A stretch of 64,000 nucleotides of DNA from Aplectana chamaeleonis (lineage: Eukaryota > Nematoda > Chromadorea > Rhabditida > Cosmocercidae): contig JAPDOI010000290.1 in assembly GCA_029168955.1 (NCBI GenBank), positions 310,001 to 374,000 of the forward strand. The letters run 5' to 3'. Positions within the stretch are counted from its first letter, which is position 1, and each line of letters opens with the position of its first letter. A program made the translations under genes and the position numbers. This document shows, piece after piece, positions 40,959 to 53,000 of this stretch. The notes under the pieces were generated by a model that worked only from the letters and a program-made list of their open reading frames with translations, was not told the origin of the DNA and did no database searches.

Positions 40959-41299
40959 TGAGACCCATCTGAAAGAAAAAAGAGCGCCGGGGAAAGTTTT
41001 CGGGACCAAACTGGGAGCGCACAGTGCATCGCGAAGAGTGCGATGGACCCATCTGGGAGTGCGCAGAGCGCAGGGGAGAGTTTGCGGGACCCAAATGGGA
41101 GCGGACAGAGCGCCGCGAATGGTGACTGGGATTCATCTGGGAGTGCGCAGAGCGGCGGGGAAAGTATCGAGGACCCAACTGCGAATGCGCAGAGCGCCGG
41201 ATAAAATGTGTGGGACCCAAACGGGAATGCGCAGAGTGCCGCGGAGAGTGTGCGGGATCCATCTGAAATTGCCCAAAGCGCCGCGGGATGTTTGCGGGG

Positions 41300-44200
41300 C
41301 TCAAACGGGAGCGCACATAGCGCCGCAGAAAGTGACTCGGATCCATCTCGGAGTGCGCAGAGCGGCGGGGAAAGTGTCGGGGACCGAAACAGGAATGCGC
41401 AGAGCGCCGGGTAAAGTGTGCGGGACCCATCTGGGAGGGCGAAGGGCGACGCGGAAAGTGGCTGGGATTCATCTCAGAGTGCGCAGAGCGGCGGGGAAAG
41501 TGTCGGGGACCCAAACAGGAATGCACAGAGCGCCGGGAAAACTGTCGTGGACCCAAACGGGAGTGCGCAGAGCGCCGGGGAAAGTGTGCGGGACCCATCT
41601 GGTAAGGCGCAGGGCGCCGCGGAAAGTGGCTGGGATCCATCTCGGAGTGCGCAGAGCGGCGGGGAAAGTGTCGGGGCCCCATAAGGAATGCGCAGAGCCG
41701 GGAAATTGTCGTGGACCCAAACGGGAATGCGCACAGCGCCGGAGAAAGTTTGCGGGACCCCACTGAGAACGCGCAGAGCGCCGCGAAAACTGTGCGGGAA
41801 TCATCTGGGAGGGCGCAGAGCGCCGCGGAAAGTGGCTGGGATCCATCTCGGAGTGCGCAGAGCGGCGGGGAAAGTGTCGGGGACCCAAACAGGAATGCGC
41901 AGAGCGCCGGGAAAACTGTCGTGGACCCAAACGGGAATGCGCAGAGCGCCGGAAAAGTTTGCGGGACGACTGAGAGCGCGCCGAGCGCCGCGGAAAGTGT
42001 GCGAGACCCATCTAAGAGGGCGCAGAGCGCCGCGAAAACTGTGCGGGACCCATCTGGGAGGGCGCAGAGCGCCGCGGAAAGTGGCTGGGATCCATCTCGG
42101 AGTGCGCAGAGCGGCGGGGAAAGTGTCGGGGACCCAAACAGGAATGCGCAGAGCGCCGGGAAAACTGTCGTGGACCCAAACGGGAATGCGCAGAGCGCCT
42201 GGGAAAGTTTGCAGACGACTGAGAGCGCGCCGAGCGTCGCGGAAAGTGTGCGAGACCCATTTAAGAGGGCGCAGAGCGCCGCGAAAACTGTGCGGGACCC
42301 ATCTGGGAAGGCGCAGAGCGCCGCGGAAAGTGGCTGGGATCTATCTCGGAGTGCGCAGAGCGGCGGGGAAAGTGTCGGGGACCCAAACAGGAATGCGCAG
42401 AGCGCCGGGAAAACTGTCGTGGACCCTAACGGGAATGCGCAGAGCGCCTGGGAAAGTTTGCGGGACGACTGAGAGCGCGCCGAGCGCCGCGGAAAGTGTG
42501 CGGGACCCATCTGGGAGGGCGCAGAGCGCCGCGGAAAGTGGCTGGGATCCATCTCGGAGTGCGCAGAGCGGCGAGGAAAGTGTCGGGGCCCAAAAAGGAA
42601 TGCGCAGAGCGCCGGGAAAATTGTCGTGGACCCAAACGGGAATGCGCACAGCGCCGGGAAAGTTTGCGGGACGACTGAGAGCGCGCCGAGCGCCGCGGAA
42701 AGTGTGCGAGACCCATCTAAGAGGGCGCAGAGCGCCGCGAAAACTGTGCGGGACCCATCTGGGAGGGCGCAGAGCGCCGCGGAAAGTGGATGGGATCCAT
42801 CTCGGAGTGCGCAGAGCGGCGGGGAAAGTGTCGGGGACCCAAACAGGAATGCACAGAGCGCCGGGAAAACTGTCGTGGACCCAAACGGGAGTGCGCAGAG
42901 CGCCGTGGAAAGTGTGCGGGACCCATCTGGTAAGGCGCAGGGCGCCGCGGAAAGTGGCTGGGATCCATCTCGGAGTGCGCAGAGCGGCGGGGAAAGTTTC
43001 GGGGCCCCATAAGGAATGCGCAGAGCCGGGAAATTGTCGTGGACCCAAACGGGAATGCGCACAGCGCCGGAGAAAGTTTGCGGGACCCCACTGAGAACGC
43101 CCAGAGCGCCGCGAAAACTGTGCGGGACCCATCTGGGAGGGCGCAGAGCGCCGCGGAAAGTGGATGGGATCCATCTCGGAGTGCGCAGAGCGGCGAAGAA
43201 AGTGTCGGGGACCCAAACAGGAATGCACAGAGCGCCGGGAAAACTGTCGTGGACCCAAACGGGAGTGCGCAGAGCGCCGGGGAAAGTGTGCGGGACCCAT
43301 CTGGTAAGGCGCAGGGCGCCGCGGAAAGTGGCTGGGATCCATCTCGGAGTGCGCAGAGCGGCGGGGAAAGTGTCGGGGCCCCATAAGGAATGCGCAGAGC
43401 CGGGAAATTGTCGTGGACCCAAACGGGAATGCGCACAGCGCCGGGAAAGTTTGCGGGACGACTGAGAGCGCGCCGAGCGCCGCGGAAAGTGTGCGAGACC
43501 CATCTAAGAGGGCGCAGAGCGCCGCGAAAACTGTGCGGGACCCATCTGGGAGGGCGCAGAGCGCCGCGGAAAGTGGCTGGGATCCATCTCGGAGTGCGCA
43601 GAGCGGCGGGGAAAGTGTCGGGGACCCAAACAGGAATGCGCAGAGCGCCGGGAAAACTGTCGTGGACCCAAACGGGAATGCGCACAGCGCCGGGGAAAGT
43701 TTGCGGGACGACTGAGAGCGCGCCGAGCGCCGCGAAAGTGTGCGGGACCCATCTAAGAGGGCGCAGAGCGCCGCGGAAAGTGGCTGGGATCCATCTCGGA
43801 GTGCGCAGAGCGGCGGGGAAAGTGTCGGGGACCCAAAAGGAATGCGCAGAGCCGGGAAATTGTCGTGGACCCAAACGGGAATGCGCAGAGCGCCTGAGAA
43901 AGTTTGCGGGACGACTGAGAGCGCGCCGAGCGCCGCGAAAACTGTGCGGGACCCATCTGGGAGGGCGCAGAGCGCCGCGAAAACTGTGCGGGACCCATCT
44001 GGGAGGGCGCAGAGCGCCGCGGAAAGTGGCTGGGATCCATCTCGGAGTGCGCAGAGAGGCGGGGAAAGTGTCGGGGACCCAAACGGGAGTGCGCAGAGCG
44101 CCGGGGAAAGTGTGCGGGACCCATCTGGTAGGGCGCAGGGCGCCGCGGAAAGTGGCTGGGATCCATCTCGGAGTGCGCAGAGCGGCGGGGAAAGTGTCGG

Positions 44201-47200
44201 GCACCCAAACAGGAATGCGCAGAGCCGGGAAATTGTCGTGGACCCAAACGGGAATGCGCACAGCGCCGGAGAAAGTTTGCGGGACGACTGAGAGCGCGTC
44301 GAGCGTCGCGGAAAGTGGATGGGATCCATCTCGGAGTGCGCAGAGCGGCGAAGAAAGTGTCAAGGACCCAAACAGGAATGCACATAGCGCCGGGAAAACT
44401 GTCGTGGACCCAAACGGGAGTGCGCAGAGCGCCGGGGAAAGTGTGCGGGACCCATCTAAGAGGGCGCAGAGCGCAGCGGAAAGTGGCTGGGATCCATCTC
44501 GGAGTGCGCAGAGCGGCGGGGAAAGTGTCGGGGCCCAAAAAGGAATGCGCAGAGCCGGGAAATTGCTGTGGACCCAAACGGGAATGCGCACAGCGCCGGG
44601 GAAAGTTTGCGGGACGACTTAGAGCGCGCCGAGCGCCCCGGAAAGTGTGCGAGACCCATCTAAGAGGGCGCAGAGCGCCGCGAAAACTGTGCGGGACCCA
44701 TCTCGGAGTGCGCAGAGCGGCGGGGAAAGTTTCGGGGCCCCATAAGGAATGCGCAGAGCCGGGAAATTGTCGTGGAACCAAACGGGAATGCGCAGAGCGC
44801 CGGGGAAAGTGTGCGGGACCCATCTAAGAGGGCGCAGAGCGCAGCGGAAAGTGGCTGGGATCCATCTCGGAGTGCGCAGAGCGGCGGGGAAAGTGTCGGG
44901 GACCCAAACAGGAATGCGCAGAGCGCCGGGAAAACTGTCGTGGACCCAAACGGGAGTGCGCAGAGCGCCGGGGAAAGTGTGCGGGACCCATCTGGTAAGG
45001 CGCAGGGCGCCGCGGAAAGTGGCTGGGATCCATCTCGGAGTGCGCAGAGCGGCGGGGAAAGTGTCGGGGCCCCATAAGGAATGCGCAGAGCCGGGAAATT
45101 GTCGTGGACCCAAACGGGAATGCGCACAGCGCCGGGAAAGTTTGCGGGACGACTGAGAGCGCGCCGAGCGCCGCGGAAAGTGTGCGAGACCCATCTAAGA
45201 GGGCGCAGAGCGCCGCGAAAACTGTGCGGGACCCATCTGGGAGGGCGCAGAGCGCCGCGGAAAGTGGCTGGGATCCATCTCGGAGTGCGCAGAGCGGCGG
45301 GGAAAGTGTCGGGGACCCAAACAGGAATGCGCAGAGCGCCGGGAAAACTGTCGTGGACCCAAACGGGAATGCGCAGAGCGCCGGAAAAGTTTGCGGGACG
45401 ACTGAGAGCGCGCCGAGCGCCGCGGAAAGTGTGCGAGACCCATCTAAGAGGGCGCAGAGCGCCGCGAAAACTGTGCGGGACCCATCTGGGAGGGCGCAGA
45501 GCGCCGCGGAAAGTGGCTGGGATCCACTCGGAGTGCGCAGAGCGGCGGGGAAAGTGTCGGGGACCCAAACAGGAATGCGCAGAGCGCCGGGAAAACTGTC
45601 GTGGACCCAAACGGGAATGCGCAGAGCGCCGGAAAAGTTTGCGGGACGACTGAGAGCGCGCCGAGCGCCGCGAAAGTGTGCGGGACCCATCTAAGAGGGC
45701 GCAGAGCGCCGCGGAAAGTGGCTGGGATCCATCTCGGAGTGCGCAGAGCGGAGGGGAAAGTGTCGCTGACTCGAAAGGAATGCGCAGAGCCAGAAAATTG
45801 TCGTGGATCCAAACGGGAATGCGCACAGCGCCGGAAAAGTTTGCGGGACGACTGAGAGCGCGCCGAGCGCCGCGAAAGTGTGCGGGACCCATCTAAGAGG
45901 GCGCAGAGCGCCGCGGAAAGTGGCGAGATCCATCTCGGAGTGCGCAGAGCGGCGGGGAAAGTGTCGGGGACCCAAAAGGAATGCGCAGAGCCGGGAAATT
46001 GTCGTGGACCCAAACGGGAATGCGCACAGCGCCGGGGAAAGTTTGCGGGACGACTGAGAGCGCGCCGAGCGCCGCGGAAAGTGTGCGGGACCCGACTAGG
46101 AGGGCGCAGAGCGCCGCGGAAAGTGGCTGGGATCCATCTGGGAGAGCGCAGAGCGCCGCGGAAAGTGGCTGGGATCCATCTCGGAGTGCGCAGAGCGGCG
46201 AAGAAAGTGTCGGGGACTCAAACAGGAGTGCGCAGAGCGCCGGGGAAAGGGTGCGGGACCCATCTGGGAGAGCGCAGAGCGCCGCGGAAAGTGGCTGGGA
46301 TCCATCTCGGAGTGCGCAGAGCGGCGAAGAAAGTGTCGGGGACTCAAACAGGAGTGCGCAGAGCGCCGGGAAAACTGTCGTAGACCCAAACGGGAATGCG
46401 CAGAGCGCCGGGGAAAGTTTTCGGGACGACTGAGAGCGCGCCGAGCGCCGCGGAAAGTGTGCGCGACCCATCTAAGAGGGCGCAGAGCGCCTCGGAAAGT
46501 GGCTGGGATCCATCACGGAGTGCGCAGAGCGCCGGGAAAACTGTCGTGGACCCAAACGGGAATGCGCAGAGCGCCGGGAAAACTGTCGTGGACCCAAACG
46601 GGAGTGCGCAGAGCGCCGGGGAAAGTGTGCGGGACCCATCTGGGAGGGCGCAGAGCGCCGCGGAAAGTGGCTGGGATCCATCTCGGAGTGCGCAGAGCGG
46701 CGGGGAAAGTGTCGGGGCCCAAAAAGGAATGCGCAGAGCCGGGAGATTGCTGTGGACCCAAATGGGAATGCGCACAGCGCCGAGAAAGTTTGCGGGACGA
46801 CTCAGAGCGCGCCGAGCGCCGCGGAAAGTGTGCGAGACCCATCTAAGAGGGCGCAGAGCGCCGCGAAAACTGTGCGGGACCCATCTGGGAGGGCGCAGAG
46901 CGCCGCGGAAAGTGGATGGGATCCATCTCGGAGTGCGCAGAGCGGCGGGGAAAGTTTCGGGGCCCCATAAGGAATGCGCAGAGCCGGGAAATTGCCGTGG
47001 ACCCAAACGGGAATGCGCACAGCGCCGGAGAAAGTTGGCGGGACCCATCTGGTAGAGCGCAGGGCGCCGCTGAAAGTGTGCGGGACCCATCTGGGAGGGC
47101 GCAGAGCGCCGCGGAAAGTAGCTGGGATCCATCTCGGAGTGCGCATAGCGGCGGGGAAAGTGTCGGGGTCCCAAACGGGAATGCGCAGAGCGCCGGGGAA

Positions 47201-50200
47201 AGTGTGCGGGACCCATCTAGTAGGGCGCAGAGCGCCGCGGAAAGTGGCTGGGATCCATCTCGGAGTGCGCAGAGCGGCGGGAAAAGTGTGGGGGACCCAA
47301 ACAGGAATGCGCAGAGCGCCGGGAAACTGTCGTGGACTCAAACGGAAATGCGTAGAGCGCCGGGGAAAGTTCGCCGGAACCAACTTAGAACGCGCCGGGC
47401 GCCGCGGAAAGTGTGCGGGACCCATCTGGGAGGGCGCAGAGCGCCGCGGAAAGTGTGCGGGACCCATCTGGTAGGGCGCCGGGCGCCGCGGAGAGTGGCT
47501 GGGATCCATCTCGGAGTGCGCAGAGCGGCGGGGGAAGTGTCGGGGACCCAAACAGGAACGCGCATAGCGCCGGGAAAACTGTCGTAGACCCAAACGGGAA
47601 TGCGCACAGCGCCGGGGAAAGTTGGCGGGACGACTGAGAGCGCGCCGAGCGCCGCGAAAGTGTGCGGGACCCATCTAAGAGGGCGCAGAGCGCCGCGGAA
47701 AGTGGCTGGGATCCATTTCGAAGTGAGCAGTGCGGAGGGGAAAGTGTCGGGGACCCAAACGGGAAAGCGCATAGCGCCGGAGAAAGTTTGCGGGACCCAA
47801 ACGGGAATGCGCAGAGCGCCGGAAAAGTTTGCGGGACGACTGAGAGCGCGCCGAGCGCCGCGAAAGTGTGCGGGACCCATCTAAGAGGGCGCAGAGCGCC
47901 GCGGAAAGTGGCGGGATCCATCTCGGAGTGCGCAGAGCGGCGGGGAAAGTGTCGGGGACCCAAAAGGAATGCGCAGAGCCGGGAAATTGTCGTGGACCCA
48001 AACGGGAATGCGCAGAGCGCCTGGGAAAGTTTGCGGGACGACTGAGAGCGCGCCGAGCGCCGCGGAAAGTGCGCGGGACCCGACTAGGAGGGCGCAGAGC
48101 GCCGCAAAAACTGTGCGGGACCCATCTTGGAGGGCGCAGAGCTCCGCGGAAAGTGGATGGGACCCATCTCGGAGTGCGCAGAGCGGCGAAGAAAGTGTCG
48201 GGGACCCAAACGGGAGTGCGCAGAGCGCCGGGGAAAGTGTGCAGGACCCATCTGATAAGGCGCAAGGCGCCGCGGAAAGTGGTTGGGATCCATCTCGTAG
48301 TGCGCAGAGCGGCGGGGAAAGTTTCGGGGCCCTATAAGGAATGCGCAGAGCCGGGAAATTGTCGTGGACCCAAACGGGAATGCGCACAGCGCCGGAGAAA
48401 GTTTGCGGGACGACTGAGAGCGCGCCGAGCGTCGCGGAAAGTGTGCGGGACCCATCTGGGAGGGCGCAGAGCGCCGCGGAAAGTGGATGGGATCCATCTC
48501 GGAGTGCGCAGAGCGGCGGGGAAAGTGTGGGGGACCCAAACAGGAATGCGCAGAGCGCCGGGAAAACTGTCGTGGACCCAAACGGGAGTGCGCAGAGCGC
48601 CGGGGAAAGTGTGCGGGACCCATCTGGGAGGGCGCAGAGCGCCGCGGAAAGTGGCTGGGATCCATCTCGGAGTGCGCAGAGCGGCGGGGAAAGTGTCGGG
48701 GACCCAAACAGGAATGCGCAGAGCCGGGAAATCTGTCGTGGACCCAAACGGGAGTGCGCAGAGCGCCGGGGAAAATTTGCGGGACGACTGAGAGCGCGCC
48801 GAGCGCCGCGGAAAGTGTGCGAGACCCATTTAAGAGGGCGCAGAGCGCCGCGAAAACTGTGCGGGACCCATCTGGGAGGGCGCAGAGCGCCGCGGAAAGT
48901 GGCTGGGATCCATTTCGAAGTGAGCAGTGCGGAGGGGAAAGTGTCGGGGACCCAAACGGGAATGCGCATAGCGCCGGAGAAAGTTTGCGGGACCCAAACG
49001 GGAATGCGCAGAGCGCCGGAAAAGTTTGCGGGACGACTGAGAGCGCGCCGAGCGCCGCGAAAGTGTGCGGGACCCATCTGTGAGGGCGCATAGCGCCGCG
49101 GAAAGTGGATGGGATCCATCTCGGAGTGCGCAGAGCGGCGAAGAAAGTGTCGGGGACCCAAACGGGAGTGCGCAGAGCGCCGGGGAAAGTGTGCAGGACC
49201 CATCTGATAAGGCGCAAGGCGCCGCGGAAAGTGGTTGGGATCCATCTCGTAGTGCGCAGAGCGGCGGGGAAAGTGTCGGGGACCCAAAAGGAATGCGCAG
49301 AGGGCCGAAATTGTGTCGGAGACCCAAACGGGAATGCGCAGAGCGCCGGAGAAAGTTTGCGGGACCCATCTGAGGGCGCAGAGCGTCGCGGAAAGTGTGC
49401 GGGACCCATCTGGGAGGGCGCAGAGCGCCGCGGAAAGTGGATGGGATCCATCTCGGAGTGCGCAGAGCGGCGAAGAAAGTGTCGGGGACCCAAACAGGAA
49501 TGCACAGAGCGCCGGGAAAACTGTCGTGGACCCAAACGGGAGTGCGCAGAGCGCCGGGGAAAGTGTGCGGGACCCATCTGGTAAGGCGCAGGGCGCCGCG
49601 GAAAGTGGCTGGGATCCATCTCGGAGTGCGCAGAGCGGCGGGGAAAGTGTCGGGGACCCAAACAGGAATGCGCAGAGCGCCGGGAAAACTGTCGTGGACC
49701 CAAACGGGAATGCGCAGAGCGCCGGAAAAGTTTGCGGGACGACTGAGAGCGCGCCGAGCGCCGCGGAAAGTGTGCGAGACCCATCTAAGAGGGCGCAGAG
49801 CGCCGCGAAAACTGTGCGGGACCCATCTGGGAGGGCGCAGAGCGCCGCGGAAAGTGGCTGGGATCCATCTCGGAGTGCGCAGAGCGGCGGGGAAAGTGTC
49901 GGGGACCCAAACAGGAATGCGCAGAGCGCCGGGAAAACTGTCGTGGACCCAAACGGGAATGCGCAGAGCGCCGGGGAAAGTGTGCGGGACCCATCTGGTA
50001 GGGCGCAGAGCGCCGCGGAAAGTGGCTGGGATCCATCTCGGAGTGCGCAGAGCGGCGGGGAAAGTGTCGGGGACCCAAACAGGAATGCGCAGAGCGCCGG
50101 GAAAACTGTCGTGGACCCAAACGGGAATGCGCAGAGCGCCGGAAAAGTTTGCGGGACGACTGAGAGCGCGCCGAGCGCCGCGGAAAGTGTGCGAGACCCA

Positions 50201-53000
50201 TCTAAGAGGGCGCAGAGCGCCGCGGAAAGTGGCTGGGATCCATCTCGGAGTGCGCAGAGCGGCGGGGAAAGTGTCGGGGACCCAAAAGGAATGCGCAGAG
50301 CCGGGAAATTGTCGTGGACCCAAACGGGAATGCGCACAGCGCCGGGGAAAGTGTGCGAGACCCATCTAAGAGGGCGCAGAGCGCCGCGAAAACTGTGCGG
50401 GACCCATCTGGGAGGGCGCAGAGCGCCGCGGAAAGTGGCTGGGATCCATCTCGGAGTGCGCAGAGCGGCGGGGAAAGTGTCGGGGCCCCAAAAGGAATGC
50501 GCAGAGCCGGGAAATTGTCGTGGACCCAAACGGGAATGCGCACAGGGCCGGGAAAGTTTGCGGGACGACTGAGAGCACGCCGAGCGCCGCGGAAAGTGTG
50601 CGAGACCCATCTAAGAGGGCGCAGAGCGCCGCGGAAAGTGGCTGGGATCCATCTCGGAGTGCGCAGAGCGGCGGGGAAAGTGTCGGGGACCCAAACAGGA
50701 ATGCGCAGAGCGCCGGGAAAACTGTCGTGGACCCAAACGGGAATGCGCAGAGCGTCGGAAAAGTTTGCGGGACGACTGAGAGCGCGCCGAGCGCCGCGGA
50801 AAGTGTGCGCGACCCATCTAAGAGGGCGCAGAGCGCCTCGGAAAGTGGCTGGGATCCATCACGGAGTGCGCAGAGCGGAGGAGAAAGTGTCGAGGTCCCA
50901 AACGGGAATGCGCAGAGCGCCGGGGAAAGTTTGCGGGACCACACTGAGAGCGCGCCGAGCGCCGCGAAAACTGTGCGGGACTCATCTAAGAGGGCGCAGA
51001 GCGCCGCGGAAAGTGGCGGGATCCATCTCGGAGTGCGCAGAGCGGCGGGGAAAGTGTCGGGGACCCAAAAGGAATGCGTAGAGCCGGGAAATTGTCGTGG
51101 ACCCAAACGGGAATGCGCACAGCGCCGGGGAAAGTTTGCGGGACGACTGAGAGCGCGCCGAGCGCCGCGAAAGTGTGCGGGACCCATCTAAGAGGGCGCA
51201 GAGCGCAGCGGAAAGTGGCTGGGATCCATCTCAAAGTGCGCAGAGCGGCGGGGAGAGTGTCGGGGACCCAAAAGGAATGCGCAGAGCCGGGAAATTGTCG
51301 TGGACCCAAACGGGAATGCGCACAGCGCCGGGGAAAGTTTGCGGGACGACTGAGAGCGCGCCGAGCGCCGCGGGAAGTGTGCGGGACCCATCTGAGAGGG
51401 CGCAGAGCGCCGCGGAAAGTGGCTGGGATCCATCTCGGAGTGCGCAGAGCGGCGGGGAAAGTGTGGGGGACCCGAACAGGAATGCGCAGAGCGCCGGGAA
51501 AACTGTCGTGGACCCAAACGGGAGTGCGCAGAGCGCCGGGGAAAGTGTGCGGGACCCATCTGGTAGGGCGCAGGGCGCCGCGGAAAGTGTGCCGGACTCA
51601 TCTGTGAGGGCGCAGATCGCCGCGGAAAGTGGCTGGGATCCATTTCGAAGTGAGCAGTGCGGAGGGGAAAGTGTCGGGGACCCAAACGGGAATGCGCATA
51701 GCGCCGGAGAAAGTTTGCGGGACCCAACTGAGAGCGCGCAGAGCGCCGCGGAAAGTGGATGGGATCCATCTCGGAGTGCGCAGAGCGGCGGGGAAAGTGT
51801 CGGGGACCCAAACAGGAATGCGCAGAGCGCCGGAAGAACTGTCGTGGACTCAAACGGGAATGCGCAGAGCGCCGGAAAAGTTTGCGGGACGACTGAGAGC
51901 GCGCCGAGCGCCGCGAAAGTGTGCGGGACCCATCTAAGAGGGCGCAGAGCGCCGCGGAAAGTGGCTGGGATCCATCTCGGAGTGCGCAGAGCGGAGGGAA
52001 AAGTGTCGGGGACCCAAACGGGAATGCGCAGAGCGGAGGGAAAAGTGTCGGGGACCCAAACGGGAATGCGCATAGCACCGGAAAAGGTTCGCGGGACCCA
52101 AGAGAGAGCGCGCAGAGCGCCCCGGAAAGTGGCTGGGATCCATCTCGTAAAGCGCCGAGCGCCGCAGAAAGTGTGCGGGGCCCATCTGGGAGGGCGCAGA
52201 GCGCCGCGGAAAGTGGCTGGGTCGATCTCGGAGTGCTCCGAGCGCCGCAGAAGGTGTGCGGGACCCATCTGTGAGGGCGCATAGCGCCGCGGAAAGCGGC
52301 TGGGTCCATCTAGTAGGGCGCAGAGCGCCGCGGAAAGTGGCTGGGATCCATCTCGGAGTGCGCAGAGCGGCGGGGAAAGTGTCGGGGACCCAAACAGGAA
52401 TGCACAGAGCGCCGGGAAAACTGTCGTGGACCCAAATGGGAGTGCGCAGAGCGCCGGGGAAAGTGTGCGGGACCCATCTGGTAGGGCGCAGGGCGCCGCG
52501 GAAAGTGGCTGGGATCCATCTCGGAGTGCGCAGAGCGGCGAGGAAAGTGTGGGGGACCCAAACAGGAATGCGCAGAGCGCCGGGAAAACTGTCGTGGACC
52601 CAAACGGGAGTGCGCAGAGCGGCGGGGAAAGTTTGCGGGACGACTGAGAGCGCGCCGAGCGCCGCGAAAGTGTGCGGGACCCATCTAGTAGGGCGCAGAG
52701 CGCCGCGGAAAGCGGCTGGGTCCATCTCGTAGTGCGCCGAGCGGCGGGAAAAGTGTCGGGGCCCAAACAGGAATGCGCAGAGCGCCGGGAAACTGTCGTG
52801 GACCCAAACGGGAATGCGCACAGCGCCGGGAAAGTTTGCGGGACGACTGAGAGCGCGCCGAGCGCCGCGGAAAGTGGCTGGGATCCATCTCATAGTGCGC
52901 AGAGCGCCGGGGAAAGTGTGCCGGACCCAACTGGGAGTGCTCAGAGCTCCGGGGAAAGTGTCTGGGACCCATCTGGGGAGCGCAGAGCGCCGGGGAAAGT
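41300..53000. repeat. Satellite block with higher-order repeats of about 249 and 202 bp
   Basis: The 39-bp GACGACTGAG-type monomer recurs at regular distances: 41965 to 42214 is 249 bp, and steps near 249 recur at about 43.46-43.71, 45.15-45.40 and 45.40-45.65 kb. Steps of about 202 bp occur at 43.71-43.91 and 45.65-46.05 kb. The six-monomer unit is five 42-mers plus one 39-mer (249 bp); the shorter unit lacks one monomer and carries 41-bp versions. Units here look very alike, as expected of a recently homogenised array core. Block limits are approximate. Confidence 0.8.

Noticed and set aside
41688..50572. Plus-strand ORFs of 400-470 codons in the satellite
   Set aside because: Same reason: overlapping open frames on the same DNA, with Arg/Pro/Ser-rich 14-residue repeats dictated by the monomer.
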